A stretch of DNA of 26,877 nt from an uncultured Collinsella sp. Its GTDB lineage: Bacteria > Actinomycetota > Coriobacteriia > Coriobacteriales > Coriobacteriaceae. The DNA is taken from assembly GCA_900546085.1 (NCBI GenBank), contig URBS01000012.1, positions 1 to 26,877 of the forward strand. Direction: 5' to 3'. The stretch's first letter is position 1. Each line of letters begins with the position of its first letter. Both the position numbers and the translations under genes were made by a program. Of this stretch, positions 11,427 to 18,972 are shown piece after piece. The notes beneath the pieces are model-generated. The model made no database searches and was not told the DNA's origin. It saw nothing but the letters and a program-made list of their open reading frames with translations.

Positions 11427-13580
11427 TTACTGAACTTTGCTGGCGAACTCGAGGTATTGCATGCGCTGCAGCTTGTCGATCGTCGAGGCGTATGGGCTGT
11501 CTTCAGATTCCAAGTCGTAGCGCAGCCCGTCGGCACCAAGGTAGCCGGCGACATTGATGGTGGGCACATCTGACCTTGTTGCTAGCAGAGCCTTTTGATA
11601 GTCGGTGAGCGGGGCGCCGATCTTATTAAGGGTAATGGCTGCAATCTCGTTTGCCCCGACGGTGTCGTAGACGTTGAGCTCGGTATCGCCGGCGATTTCA
11701 TAGTTAGCCCAGACGAAATATGTTGACTGATAGATACGGAAAGCGTGGCTTGCCGTATCTTCCTGAGGGTACAGCTCGTCGTTGAGAGTCGTTGCGGCGC
11801 TCGGCTGATGGTCGCCAAAAAAGACAAGGACAACCGGTCTGCCGATATTGCGGAGCTCGTTGATAAAGTACTCGAGGTCCCGGTCGGATGCGTTGATGCA
11901 GGTAAGATAGGTGTTGAGCGCGCTATTGGCACCCTCGCTGGCTCCTTCGACCCAATAGTTTGTCAGCTCCTCGGCGGGAACGGTGCCATAGTCGTAGCCG
12001 CCGTGATTTTGCATCGTGACGTCAAAGATGAACTGTGGGGCTTCGTCGGTTCTAAGCAGGTCGAGTATCTTGTCGTAGGTGGCGTAGTCGCATACGCCGG
12101 CATGGTAACAGGGCGCACCTTCGAAATCGCCGATTGAAAGAAAGTCTCCAAAGCCCAGCTGCTGATAGATTTTATCTCGATGGTAGTTGACGGGGTTTTG
12201 CGGGTGCATAGCGGTGGCGGTATACCCAAGCTCCTTAAGGTCCTTTGCCAGGCTGTTGACGCCATTCATCTGATATAGCTGATAGGGGATTTTGCCTAAT
12301 CCGACAAAGGCCGTTGTCGCTCCGGTCAAAAATTCGAATTCGGAGTTCGCCGTTCCGCCACCGGCGACCGAAGCGAGCATGGTGCCGCGAACAAGTGTGT
12401 CGGGAAGCGAGTTGTAGAATGCGGGGCCGGTGTACCCGGCCGCCTGGAGCTGCTCAAAGCACGAAAGGTCGCTAAAACTCTCGTTCATGACGGCAACAAT
12501 CGTCGGCTTGATTTCATTGAACTGGGCAACGGCCGCCGCGCGCTGCTCGCTCGAGCCATACGTGCTGTCGTAGGTGGCGGCGAGCTCCTGCTCGATGCTC
12601 TGCGCCTCATCGGGCGTATAGTCTTCGGGCTTCTCAATGGGCAACTCGTTGACCATTTCGGTGAACGAAGTGATAAAACCCTGAGACGCATACGTGGTGA
12701 TGGGCTGCCAACGGTCAAATCCAAAATTCAGCGCCTGCTCCAAGTCGATGCTGGAAAAGCCCGAGAGCCCCACAACGGTCACGAGCAGAAAAGCGCAGAG
12801 GTTGGCGGCGATTGCGGGGAAGACATGGGTGGGCGTACGGAGCTTTCTCGGTCGGATAAGCGAAAGAAGCCCCAGGGAAATCTCCAGCAGGGCTAGAGAG
12901 GTTACGATTCCGGCGGTAAAGGTAAACTCGTATCCCTCGCTCACTTCCATTGCGGTGCCAAGGGCCAAGATATCGCTTGGCAGGATGGCCTCGCCTTTAA
13001 ACGTTATGACGAAGTGCTCGGCAATGCCAAGGATGCAACAGGCGACGGGCACGAGGGCCATGACGCCTCCATGACGCTGTCCCAGCAAATAAAGGGAGAG
13101 CAGAACCGTCGCGAGCAGCCCGACGGAAAACCCGAATGAGTTGGCGGGAATGCGATAGAACGTTTCGTTACAGGCAATTTCGAGTGAAACGAACGAGAGC
13201 GCTGAAACAGCGGCGATGACAAGGATGTCACGGCAAATACAGGCAACCGTTCCCATCGCAAGATCGGTTTGGTCGATAAGTCCCGAAACCAAGGGTTCGA
13301 CAAGAAGTATGACGGCGGCAGCACCGAGCGCCGAATAAGAAAGGACCCATAGGGAACTGTCCTCATTTACGAGCAATTGATTCGTAATCCATGCAGCTAC
13401 CACGCCGAGCGGGATGAGGAGCGTCGCGCACCAAAAGACGCGGGCAATGGGCGGCTTTTCATTGTGTTTGATTGAAAAATATACGCGCACCACGACGATG
13501 GCCACGATAAGGACGGCGATGAATATGGGCAGATTGGCCATGTCGCTCGAAGTGATTTCAAGGGGGATATCTTCGGTCAT
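11427..13580 (-). CDS. LTA synthase-like sulfatase-fold membrane transferase
   Basis: A 717-residue enzyme of the LtaS/MdoB (alkaline-phosphatase-superfamily) type, expected to move phosphoglycerol or a related phospho-group onto an envelope polymer outside the membrane. Residues 1-275 hold about eight hydrophobic segments. The extracytoplasmic catalytic domain follows (about 357-650) with family motifs: VMNESFSDL (Glu367, metal ligand), GGGTANSEFEFLTG (Thr410, the nucleophile position), TMQNHGGYD (522-530) and FFGDHQPS (Asp590/His591, metal ligands). The start is ATG 13580 with AGAGGAA upstream; the open frame to 13655 has no ribosome site. It is divergent from uvrA across a 193-base gap. 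The polymer made is unknown. It has more membrane segments than the classical five of LtaS, so it may act on a teichuronic or lipoglycan-type polymer. Confidence 0.85.
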   Translation of the reverse strand: MTEDIPLEITSSDMANLPIFIAVLIVAIVVVRVYFSIKHNEKPPIARVFWCATLLIPLGVVAAWITNQLLVNEDSSLWVLSYSALGAAAVILLVEPLVSGLIDQTDLAMGTVACICRDILVIAAVSALSFVSLEIACNETFYRIPANSFGFSVGLLATVLLSLYLLGQRHGGVMALVPVACCILGIAEHFVITFKGEAILPSDILALGTAMEVSEGYEFTFTAGIVTSLALLEISLGLLSLIRPRKLRTPTHVFPAIAANLCAFLLVTVVGLSGFSSIDLEQALNFGFDRWQPITTYASQGFITSFTEMVNELPIEKPEDYTPDEAQSIEQELAATYDSTYGSSEQRAAAVAQFNEIKPTIVAVMNESFSDLSCFEQLQAAGYTGPAFYNSLPDTLVRGTMLASVAGGGTANSEFEFLTGATTAFVGLGKIPYQLYQMNGVNSLAKDLKELGYTATAMHPQNPVNYHRDKIYQQLGFGDFLSIGDFEGAPCYHAGVCDYATYDKILDLLRTDEAPQFIFDVTMQNHGGYDYGTVPAEELTNYWVEGASEGANSALNTYLTCINASDRDLEYFINELRNIGRPVVLVFFGDHQPSAATTLNDELYPQEDTASHAFRIYQSTYFVWANYEIAGDTELNVYDTVGANEIAAITLNKIGAPLTDYQKALLATRSDVPTINVAGYLGADGLRYDLESEDSPYASTIDKLQRMQYLEFASKVQ

Positions 13581-13698
13581 GGACGTTCCTCTGTTACGGC
13601 AAATTAAGTTCAGTATTAGATTACTGTAACCTTTCCACGGCATTTCGAGAAACAAAGCGCCCGATACGCAAAGCTAAAGGTCTGCGAATCTTGTATTA

Positions 13699-13712
13699 CG
13701 AACATCTGTGCG
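13699..13712. promoter_or_regulatory. Candidate LexA (SOS) box upstream of uvrA
   Basis: CGAACATCTGTGCG matches 12 of 14 positions of the Gram-positive LexA consensus form CGAACATATGTTCG, with both CGAAC and most of the right half-site kept. It lies 61 bases before the uvrA start and 12 bases before a -10-like TAAACT (13725-13730), so a bound repressor would cover the -35 region. uvrA is a classic SOS gene. The site is seen in sequence; binding is inferred. Confidence 0.65.
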
Positions 13713-13773
13713 CGTCGAGTGCGCTAAACTCATCGGCAGTATGATTCGATGCAATAGGAGGCAAGGAGCTTCC

Positions 13774-16653
13774 ATGTCTGATTCTTCTATCGTTATTCGC
13801 GGCGCTCGTGAGCACAACCTCCGTGATATCGATGTTTCCATTCCGCGTGACCAACTCGTGGTCATTACCGGTCTTTCTGGCTCGGGCAAGAGTTCGCTGG
13901 CATTTGACACTATCTATGCCGAGGGCCAGCGTCGATACGTCGAGAGTCTTTCGAGCTATGCGCGCCAGTTCTTGGGCCAGATGGACAAACCCGACTTGGA
14001 TTCAATCGACGGCCTTTCGCCGGCGGTGTCGATCGACCAAAAGACGACGTCTAAAAACCCTCGCTCGACGGTTGGCACCGTAACCGAGATTTATGACTAT
14101 CTGCGCCTGCTGTTCGCCCGTGTGGGCACCCCGCACTGTCCCGAATGCGGCCGCGTCATTGAGCGTCAGACGACCGACCAGGTTGCCGACAAGGTCTTGG
14201 CGGCGGGGGAGGGCCGTCGCGCGTTTGTGCTGGCACCGGTGGTGCGCGGGCGAAAAGGCGAGTACACCAAACTGTTTGAGGACCTTCGCGCCGAGGGCTT
14301 TAGCCGCGTGCGTGTCGACGGTGAAGTGCGCTCGCTCGACGATCCGATCGATCTGGACAAGAAGTTCAAGCACGATATCGAGGTCGTGGTCGACCGCATC
14401 GTGATTCGCGAGAACTCTCTGGGCCGTATCGCCGAGTCTGTTGAGCAGGCGACCGCACTGGCGCACGGCAATGTGAACGTATACTTGCTGCCCGACCGCG
14501 ACGCTCCCGAGGGGACCGAAGGCGAGTTGCTGGAGTATTCGCTGGCGTTAGCGTGCCCGGAGCATGGGCACTCCATCGATGACCTGCAGCCGCGTGATTT
14601 CTCGTTCAACGCGCCCTATGGCGCGTGCCCAGAGTGCGATGGCCTGGGCTTTAAGAAGACGGTCGATGCCGAGGCCCTAATCGAAGACCCCTCGAAGTCG
14701 ATCGCCGACGGGGTCTTTGGCAGCCTGTTTGGCAACTCTAACTACTATCCGCAGATTTTCGCTGCGGTCTGCAAACACTTTAAGGTGAGCGTCGATACGC
14801 CGTGGGAGGATCTGCCTCCGCGGGTGCGTCGCGCGTTTTTAGACGGCATGGGCGACCAGAAGATTTCGGTCGACTATCAAAAGCTCGATGGGCGCCGCAG
14901 CCAGTGGGACACCAAGTTCTCGGGCGTGCGCAATATCCTGTACGAGCGCTATACCGAGACGACGAATGAGAACACCAAGGCGCGCTTGGAGAAGTACATC
15001 CGCGAGGAGCCGTGCTCGAGCTGCCACGGCGCTCGTTTGCGCCCCGAGATGCTCGCTGTTACCGTAGGCGGTAAGTCCATTTACGAGGTCTGTTGCCTAT
15101 CGTGCCGCGAGTCGCTCGAGTTTTTTGAGGGCTTGGAACTCACCGAGCGCCAACAGTTTATCGGCGGGCGCATCGTCAAGGAAATCCTGGAGCGCTTGCG
15201 TTTTCTGGTCGATGTCGGACTCGACTATCTGACCCTCGATCGTGCCTCGGCGACGCTTTCCGGAGGCGAGGCCCAGCGCATTCGCCTGGCAACGCAGATC
15301 GGCGCCGGCCTCATGGGTGTCCTGTACATTTTGGACGAGCCATCGATTGGCCTCCATCAGCGCGATAACGAGCGCCTGATCAAGACGCTTGAGCGCCTAC
15401 GCGATATCGGCAATACCGTCATCGTCGTCGAGCATGATGAGGATACGATTCGTGCTGCCGACTATGTGATCGACATGGGCCCCGGCGCGGGCGTGAACGG
15501 CGGACACGTGGTCGCCGCGGGAACGCCTGCCGATATCATGGCGTGCCCCGATTCGATGACGGGTGCCTACCTGACCGGCAAGCGAATGATTCGGGTTCCC
15601 GATGAACGCCGCAAGCCCGGTCGCGGCTGCCTTAAGATTACGGGCGCCCGCGCCAACAACCTCAAAAACGTTACCGCCAAGATCGAGTTTGGTACGCTTA
15701 CGGTCGTTACCGGCGTGTCGGGATCGGGTAAGAGCTCCCTGGTTACCGACACCATCGCACCTGCCCTTACGAATGCCATTCACCGTTCGACGCGCCCTGT
15801 GGGTCCGTATAAGAAAATCGAGGGCATCGAGTGTATCGATAAGGTTATCGATATCGACCAGTCGCCGATTGGTCGCACGCCGCGTTCCAACCCTGCTACG
15901 TACATTGGCCTGTGGGATGATCTTCGCGCGCTGTTTGCGAGTACGCCGGAGTCGAAGGCGCGTGGCTACTCGCCGGGACGTTTCTCCTTTAACGTGAGCG
16001 GCGGTCGCTGCGAAGCATGCAAGGGCGACGGACAAATTAAGATCGAGATGCACTTCCTTCCCGATATCTATGTCCCCTGTGAGGTCTGCGGCGGCAAACG
16101 CTATAACCGCGAGACGCTTGAGGTCACCTACCGTGGTAAGACCATCTCGGACGTGCTCGACATGAGCGTCACCGAGGCACTGGCCTTCTTTGGGAATATC
16201 CCGCAGATTAAGCGCAAGCTCCAGGCGCTGTACGATGTAGGCTTGGGCTACGTGAGCCTGGGCCAGCCCGCCACGACGCTCTCGGGCGGCGAGGCGCAGC
16301 GTGTGAAGCTCGCCAAGGAGCTTCATCGACGCCAGACGGGCAAGACGTTCTATATTTTGGATGAGCCGACGACCGGCCTTCATTTTGAGGACGTCCGCCA
16401 GCTGCTCGATGTGCTGCAGCGCTTGGTCGATGCGGGCAACACGGTGCTGGTGATTGAACACAACCTTGATGTCATCAAGGTTGCCGACCGCCTGATCGAT
16501 ATGGGCCCCGAGGGCGGTAACGGCGGCGGAACCGTCGTGGTTTCGGGCACACCGGAGCAGGTCGCGGACTGTCCGCAAAGTTATACGGGCAAGTTTTTGG
16601 CGCCGTTGCTCAGGCGTGACCGGGAGCGTCAGGCTCAACTTGATGCTCAATAA
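13774..16653 (+). CDS. uvrA: Excinuclease ABC subunit A
   Basis: UvrA is the dimeric ABC-type ATPase that first finds bulky DNA damage and loads UvrB. The protein (959 aa) has two ABC modules: Walker A GLSGSGKSSL near residue 35 and GVSGSGKSSL near 650, and signatures LSGGEAQRIRLA and LSGGEAQRVKLA, each followed by an ILDEP Walker B. The C-terminal zinc finger is complete (CEACKGDG and CEVCGGKRYN). The first zinc site reads C261-x2-H264 then C285-x2-C288, with histidine in place of the usual second cysteine. The start is ATG 13774 after AAGGAG; a second AGGAGG lies a few bases further up. Codons before it (from 13708) have no family similarity and overlap the LexA-like box. A terminator follows at 16674. 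Confidence 0.98.
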   Translation: MSDSSIVIRGAREHNLRDIDVSIPRDQLVVITGLSGSGKSSLAFDTIYAEGQRRYVESLSSYARQFLGQMDKPDLDSIDGLSPAVSIDQKTTSKNPRSTVGTVTEIYDYLRLLFARVGTPHCPECGRVIERQTTDQVADKVLAAGEGRRAFVLAPVVRGRKGEYTKLFEDLRAEGFSRVRVDGEVRSLDDPIDLDKKFKHDIEVVVDRIVIRENSLGRIAESVEQATALAHGNVNVYLLPDRDAPEGTEGELLEYSLALACPEHGHSIDDLQPRDFSFNAPYGACPECDGLGFKKTVDAEALIEDPSKSIADGVFGSLFGNSNYYPQIFAAVCKHFKVSVDTPWEDLPPRVRRAFLDGMGDQKISVDYQKLDGRRSQWDTKFSGVRNILYERYTETTNENTKARLEKYIREEPCSSCHGARLRPEMLAVTVGGKSIYEVCCLSCRESLEFFEGLELTERQQFIGGRIVKEILERLRFLVDVGLDYLTLDRASATLSGGEAQRIRLATQIGAGLMGVLYILDEPSIGLHQRDNERLIKTLERLRDIGNTVIVVEHDEDTIRAADYVIDMGPGAGVNGGHVVAAGTPADIMACPDSMTGAYLTGKRMIRVPDERRKPGRGCLKITGARANNLKNVTAKIEFGTLTVVTGVSGSGKSSLVTDTIAPALTNAIHRSTRPVGPYKKIEGIECIDKVIDIDQSPIGRTPRSNPATYIGLWDDLRALFASTPESKARGYSPGRFSFNVSGGRCEACKGDGQIKIEMHFLPDIYVPCEVCGGKRYNRETLEVTYRGKTISDVLDMSVTEALAFFGNIPQIKRKLQALYDVGLGYVSLGQPATTLSGGEAQRVKLAKELHRRQTGKTFYILDEPTTGLHFEDVRQLLDVLQRLVDAGNTVLVIEHNLDVIKVADRLIDMGPEGGNGGGTVVVSGTPEQVADCPQSYTGKFLAPLLRRDRERQAQLDAQ

Positions 16654-16673
16654 ATAGGCGATTCAGTTTATGG

Positions 16674-16704
16674 GCGCCATCGACTCCTTGTGATTCGATG
16701 GCGC
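16674..16704 (+). terminator. Terminator-like hairpin after uvrA
   Basis: GCGCCATCGA (16674-16683) and TCGATGGCGC (16695-16704) form a perfect 10-bp stem with an 11-base loop, 20 bases after the uvrA stop. The tail TTGCTGTGT is only weakly U-rich, so termination may be partial. Confidence 0.55.
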
Positions 16705-16785
16705 TTGCTGTGTCGAAGTGACGTATGCAGCCGAATTGGACATATACTTAATCCTTGCGTCCGAATGCGAGGGAAAGGATATGCC

Positions 16786-17286
16786 ATGGCAAAGGCTGTA
16801 AAGACGCCAAAAACCAATGCGATGCGCGAGCTGGAAAGCGCCGGCATTTCCTATGTTCTACATACGTACGAAGACGATGGTGATGAGTCGGCGGGCCTGG
16901 GGGTCGCGATTTCGGAGCAGCTTGGCGAGGAGCCCGGACAAGGATTTAAGACCTTGGTCTGCGTGACGCCGTCCAACGACCATGTCGTGTGCTGCATCCC
17001 TGTTGCCGACGAGCTCGATCTAAAGTCCGCCGCGCGTGCCGCGGGGGAGAAGTCCTTGGCCATGATGCATGTGAAGGATTTGCTTGCGGCGACTGGCTAC
17101 GTTCGCGGCGGCTGCAGTCCGGTCGGTATGAAAAAACGCTACCGGACGCTCATTGATGAGACATGTGTCCTTTGGGATACCATTTTTATTTCGGGAGGCA
17201 AGCGTGGTTATCAGCTTGAGCTTGCACCCGATGATTTAATTGCATTTTGCGGGGCGACGGTCGCCCCGATTACGAGAGAGGACTGA
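16786..17286 (+). CDS. ybaK: Cys-tRNA(Pro)/Cys-tRNA(Cys) deacylase, YbaK/EbsC family
   Basis: A 166-residue editing-domain protein. YbaK removes cysteine wrongly loaded onto tRNA-Pro in trans to prolyl-tRNA synthetase. The conserved lysine lies in GFKTLVC, followed by CCIPVADELDLK and the family signature GYVRGGCSPVGMKK near residues 105-118. The C-terminal IFISGGKRGYQLEL strand matches the fold's last conserved block. The start is ATG 16786 with AAGGA six bases upstream; an ATG at 16781 is out of frame. A -10-like TATACT lies at 16743-16748. It is the first gene of a tight trio with murJ (3-base gap) and uvrC. Confidence 0.92.
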   Translation: MAKAVKTPKTNAMRELESAGISYVLHTYEDDGDESAGLGVAISEQLGEEPGQGFKTLVCVTPSNDHVVCCIPVADELDLKSAARAAGEKSLAMMHVKDLLAATGYVRGGCSPVGMKKRYRTLIDETCVLWDTIFISGGKRGYQLELAPDDLIAFCGATVAPITRED

Positions 17287-17289
17287 GCG

Positions 17290-18972
17290 ATGCCGCAGGA
17301 AGAATTGAAGTGCGGAGCTCATTTTGCAAAAGAATCTGCGCCTCAGACACCCTCATCCGAAGCTTCTTCGTCGCGAGATGGCACTGATGATATGGGCTCG
17401 TCGGACTACTCCACGGTTGGTCGTTCCGCCGGGCTTATGACCATCCTGACCATCGTGTCTCGCGTCACCGGCTTTATCCGCACATGGGCAATGGCGGCCG
17501 CTATCGGCATGTCGCTGCTCTCGTCCTCCTATCAGGTCGCCAACAACCTGCCCAATATGCTCTACGAACTCGTGATGGGCGGCATGCTCGTGACGGCGTT
17601 TTTGCCCGTGTACATGGGCGTGAGGCGTGAGCAGGGTCGCGAGGCCTCGAACGAGTACGTGGGCAACCTGCTCGGTATTCTGCTATTGGTGCTGGGTGGC
17701 ATTTCGTTGCTGGGGACCGTGTTCGCTCCGGGCTTTATTTGGACGCAATCGTTCCTTTCGGGTGACGGCGGCAGCATGGATACCGCTGCGTTCATGTTCC
17801 GTTTCTTCGCCATCCAGATTCTGTTTTATGGTTTGGGCTCGGTGTTCTCGGGCGTTCTCAACGCACACCGCGACTACTTCTGGTCGACGTTTGCCCCGGT
17901 CCTCAACAATGTGATCGTCATTGCGAGCTTTATGGGCTTTGCGCCCGTGTCCGCACAGTTTGGCGAACGTGCCGGCATCATCTTGATTGCGGCCGGTACG
18001 ACCCTCGGTGTCTTTGTTCAGATGGCTTGTCAGATCCCCGCGCTTGGCAAGCACGGCGTGCATCCCCATATCCATATCGACTTTAAGGACCCCGCACTGC
18101 GCCAGACGATTGCGCTCGGTATCCCGACGCTGCTCGCTACGGTGTGCATGTTTGTCTCGACTTCTATCACGAACGCTGCCGCGCTGGTGGTCCAGCCCGA
18201 GACCGGTCCTTCCGTCATCGCCTATGCGCGCCTGTGGTACACGCTGCCCTACGCGCTGATTGCCGCCTCGCTTTCGACGGCGCTCTATACCGAGCTCTCT
18301 CACGACGCACAGGAGAAGGATTACGACAGCGTTCGCACGGGCATTTCGCGTGGCGTCGCCCAGATGCTGTTCTTCCTGGTTCCGTTCGCGCTGTACCTGA
18401 TTGTCTTCGCGCGTCCGCTCAACATGATCTACTGCGCTGGCAAGTTCGATGAGTCCGGCGTGGCGCTGGTGTCCGAGTTCCTTGTCTACCTGGCGTTCTC
18501 GCTGCCGCTCTACGGCGTGGTCGTGCTGATGCAGAAGAGCTTCTCTGCCTTGCTCGACATGAAGCCCTATAGCCGCTATTGCCTGTATTCCGCCATCGGC
18601 CAGGCCGGCTCGGTTCTGCTGTTTGGCGTTGTGCTGGGCTTCGGTATGCCGGCAATCGCGCTTTCGTATGTCGTCGACTACGTGATCTTGGTCGGCTGTT
18701 CGCTGTGGTGGCTGCGTCGCCGCCTGCGTGGTCTTCAGGTTAAATCCATCCTGCATGGCGGGTTCTTTGGCCTTTTGCTCGGTGGCCTGGGTGCTGCCGC
18801 AGGCGCCGGCGTCATGTGGGCGCTTGAACGCTTTGTCGGGGCACTTGGCGGCTCGATTCTGATTACTCTTGGCTACGTTTGCGTTGCGGGTGTCGTCTCG
18901 CTTGCTGTTACCTTTGGCCTTGCCGTCATCCTTAAGATGCCCGAGGTCTCGGCGCTGCTTCGTCGCAAGTAG
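17290..18972 (+). CDS. murJ: Lipid II flippase MurJ
   Basis: A 560-residue MOP-superfamily transporter that moves lipid-linked peptidoglycan precursor to the outer face of the membrane. About 40 hydrophilic, Ser/Glu/Asp-rich residues precede the membrane part. About 14 hydrophobic segments follow. Family motifs include TIVSRVTGFIRTWAMAAAIG in the first helix region, NNLPNMLYELVMGGMLVTAF and LPVYMG, where family members carry conserved arginines and N-L-x-R type residues. The start is ATG 17290, three bases after the ybaK stop, with GAGAGGA upstream. A later ATG (17392, residue 35) sits closer to the first helix but has no clear ribosome site. uvrC begins without a gap at its stop codon, so the three genes are probably one transcript. 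Confidence 0.93.
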   Translation: MPQEELKCGAHFAKESAPQTPSSEASSSRDGTDDMGSSDYSTVGRSAGLMTILTIVSRVTGFIRTWAMAAAIGMSLLSSSYQVANNLPNMLYELVMGGMLVTAFLPVYMGVRREQGREASNEYVGNLLGILLLVLGGISLLGTVFAPGFIWTQSFLSGDGGSMDTAAFMFRFFAIQILFYGLGSVFSGVLNAHRDYFWSTFAPVLNNVIVIASFMGFAPVSAQFGERAGIILIAAGTTLGVFVQMACQIPALGKHGVHPHIHIDFKDPALRQTIALGIPTLLATVCMFVSTSITNAAALVVQPETGPSVIAYARLWYTLPYALIAASLSTALYTELSHDAQEKDYDSVRTGISRGVAQMLFFLVPFALYLIVFARPLNMIYCAGKFDESGVALVSEFLVYLAFSLPLYGVVVLMQKSFSALLDMKPYSRYCLYSAIGQAGSVLLFGVVLGFGMPAIALSYVVDYVILVGCSLWWLRRRLRGLQVKSILHGGFFGLLLGGLGAAAGAGVMWALERFVGALGGSILITLGYVCVAGVVSLAVTFGLAVILKMPEVSALLRRK

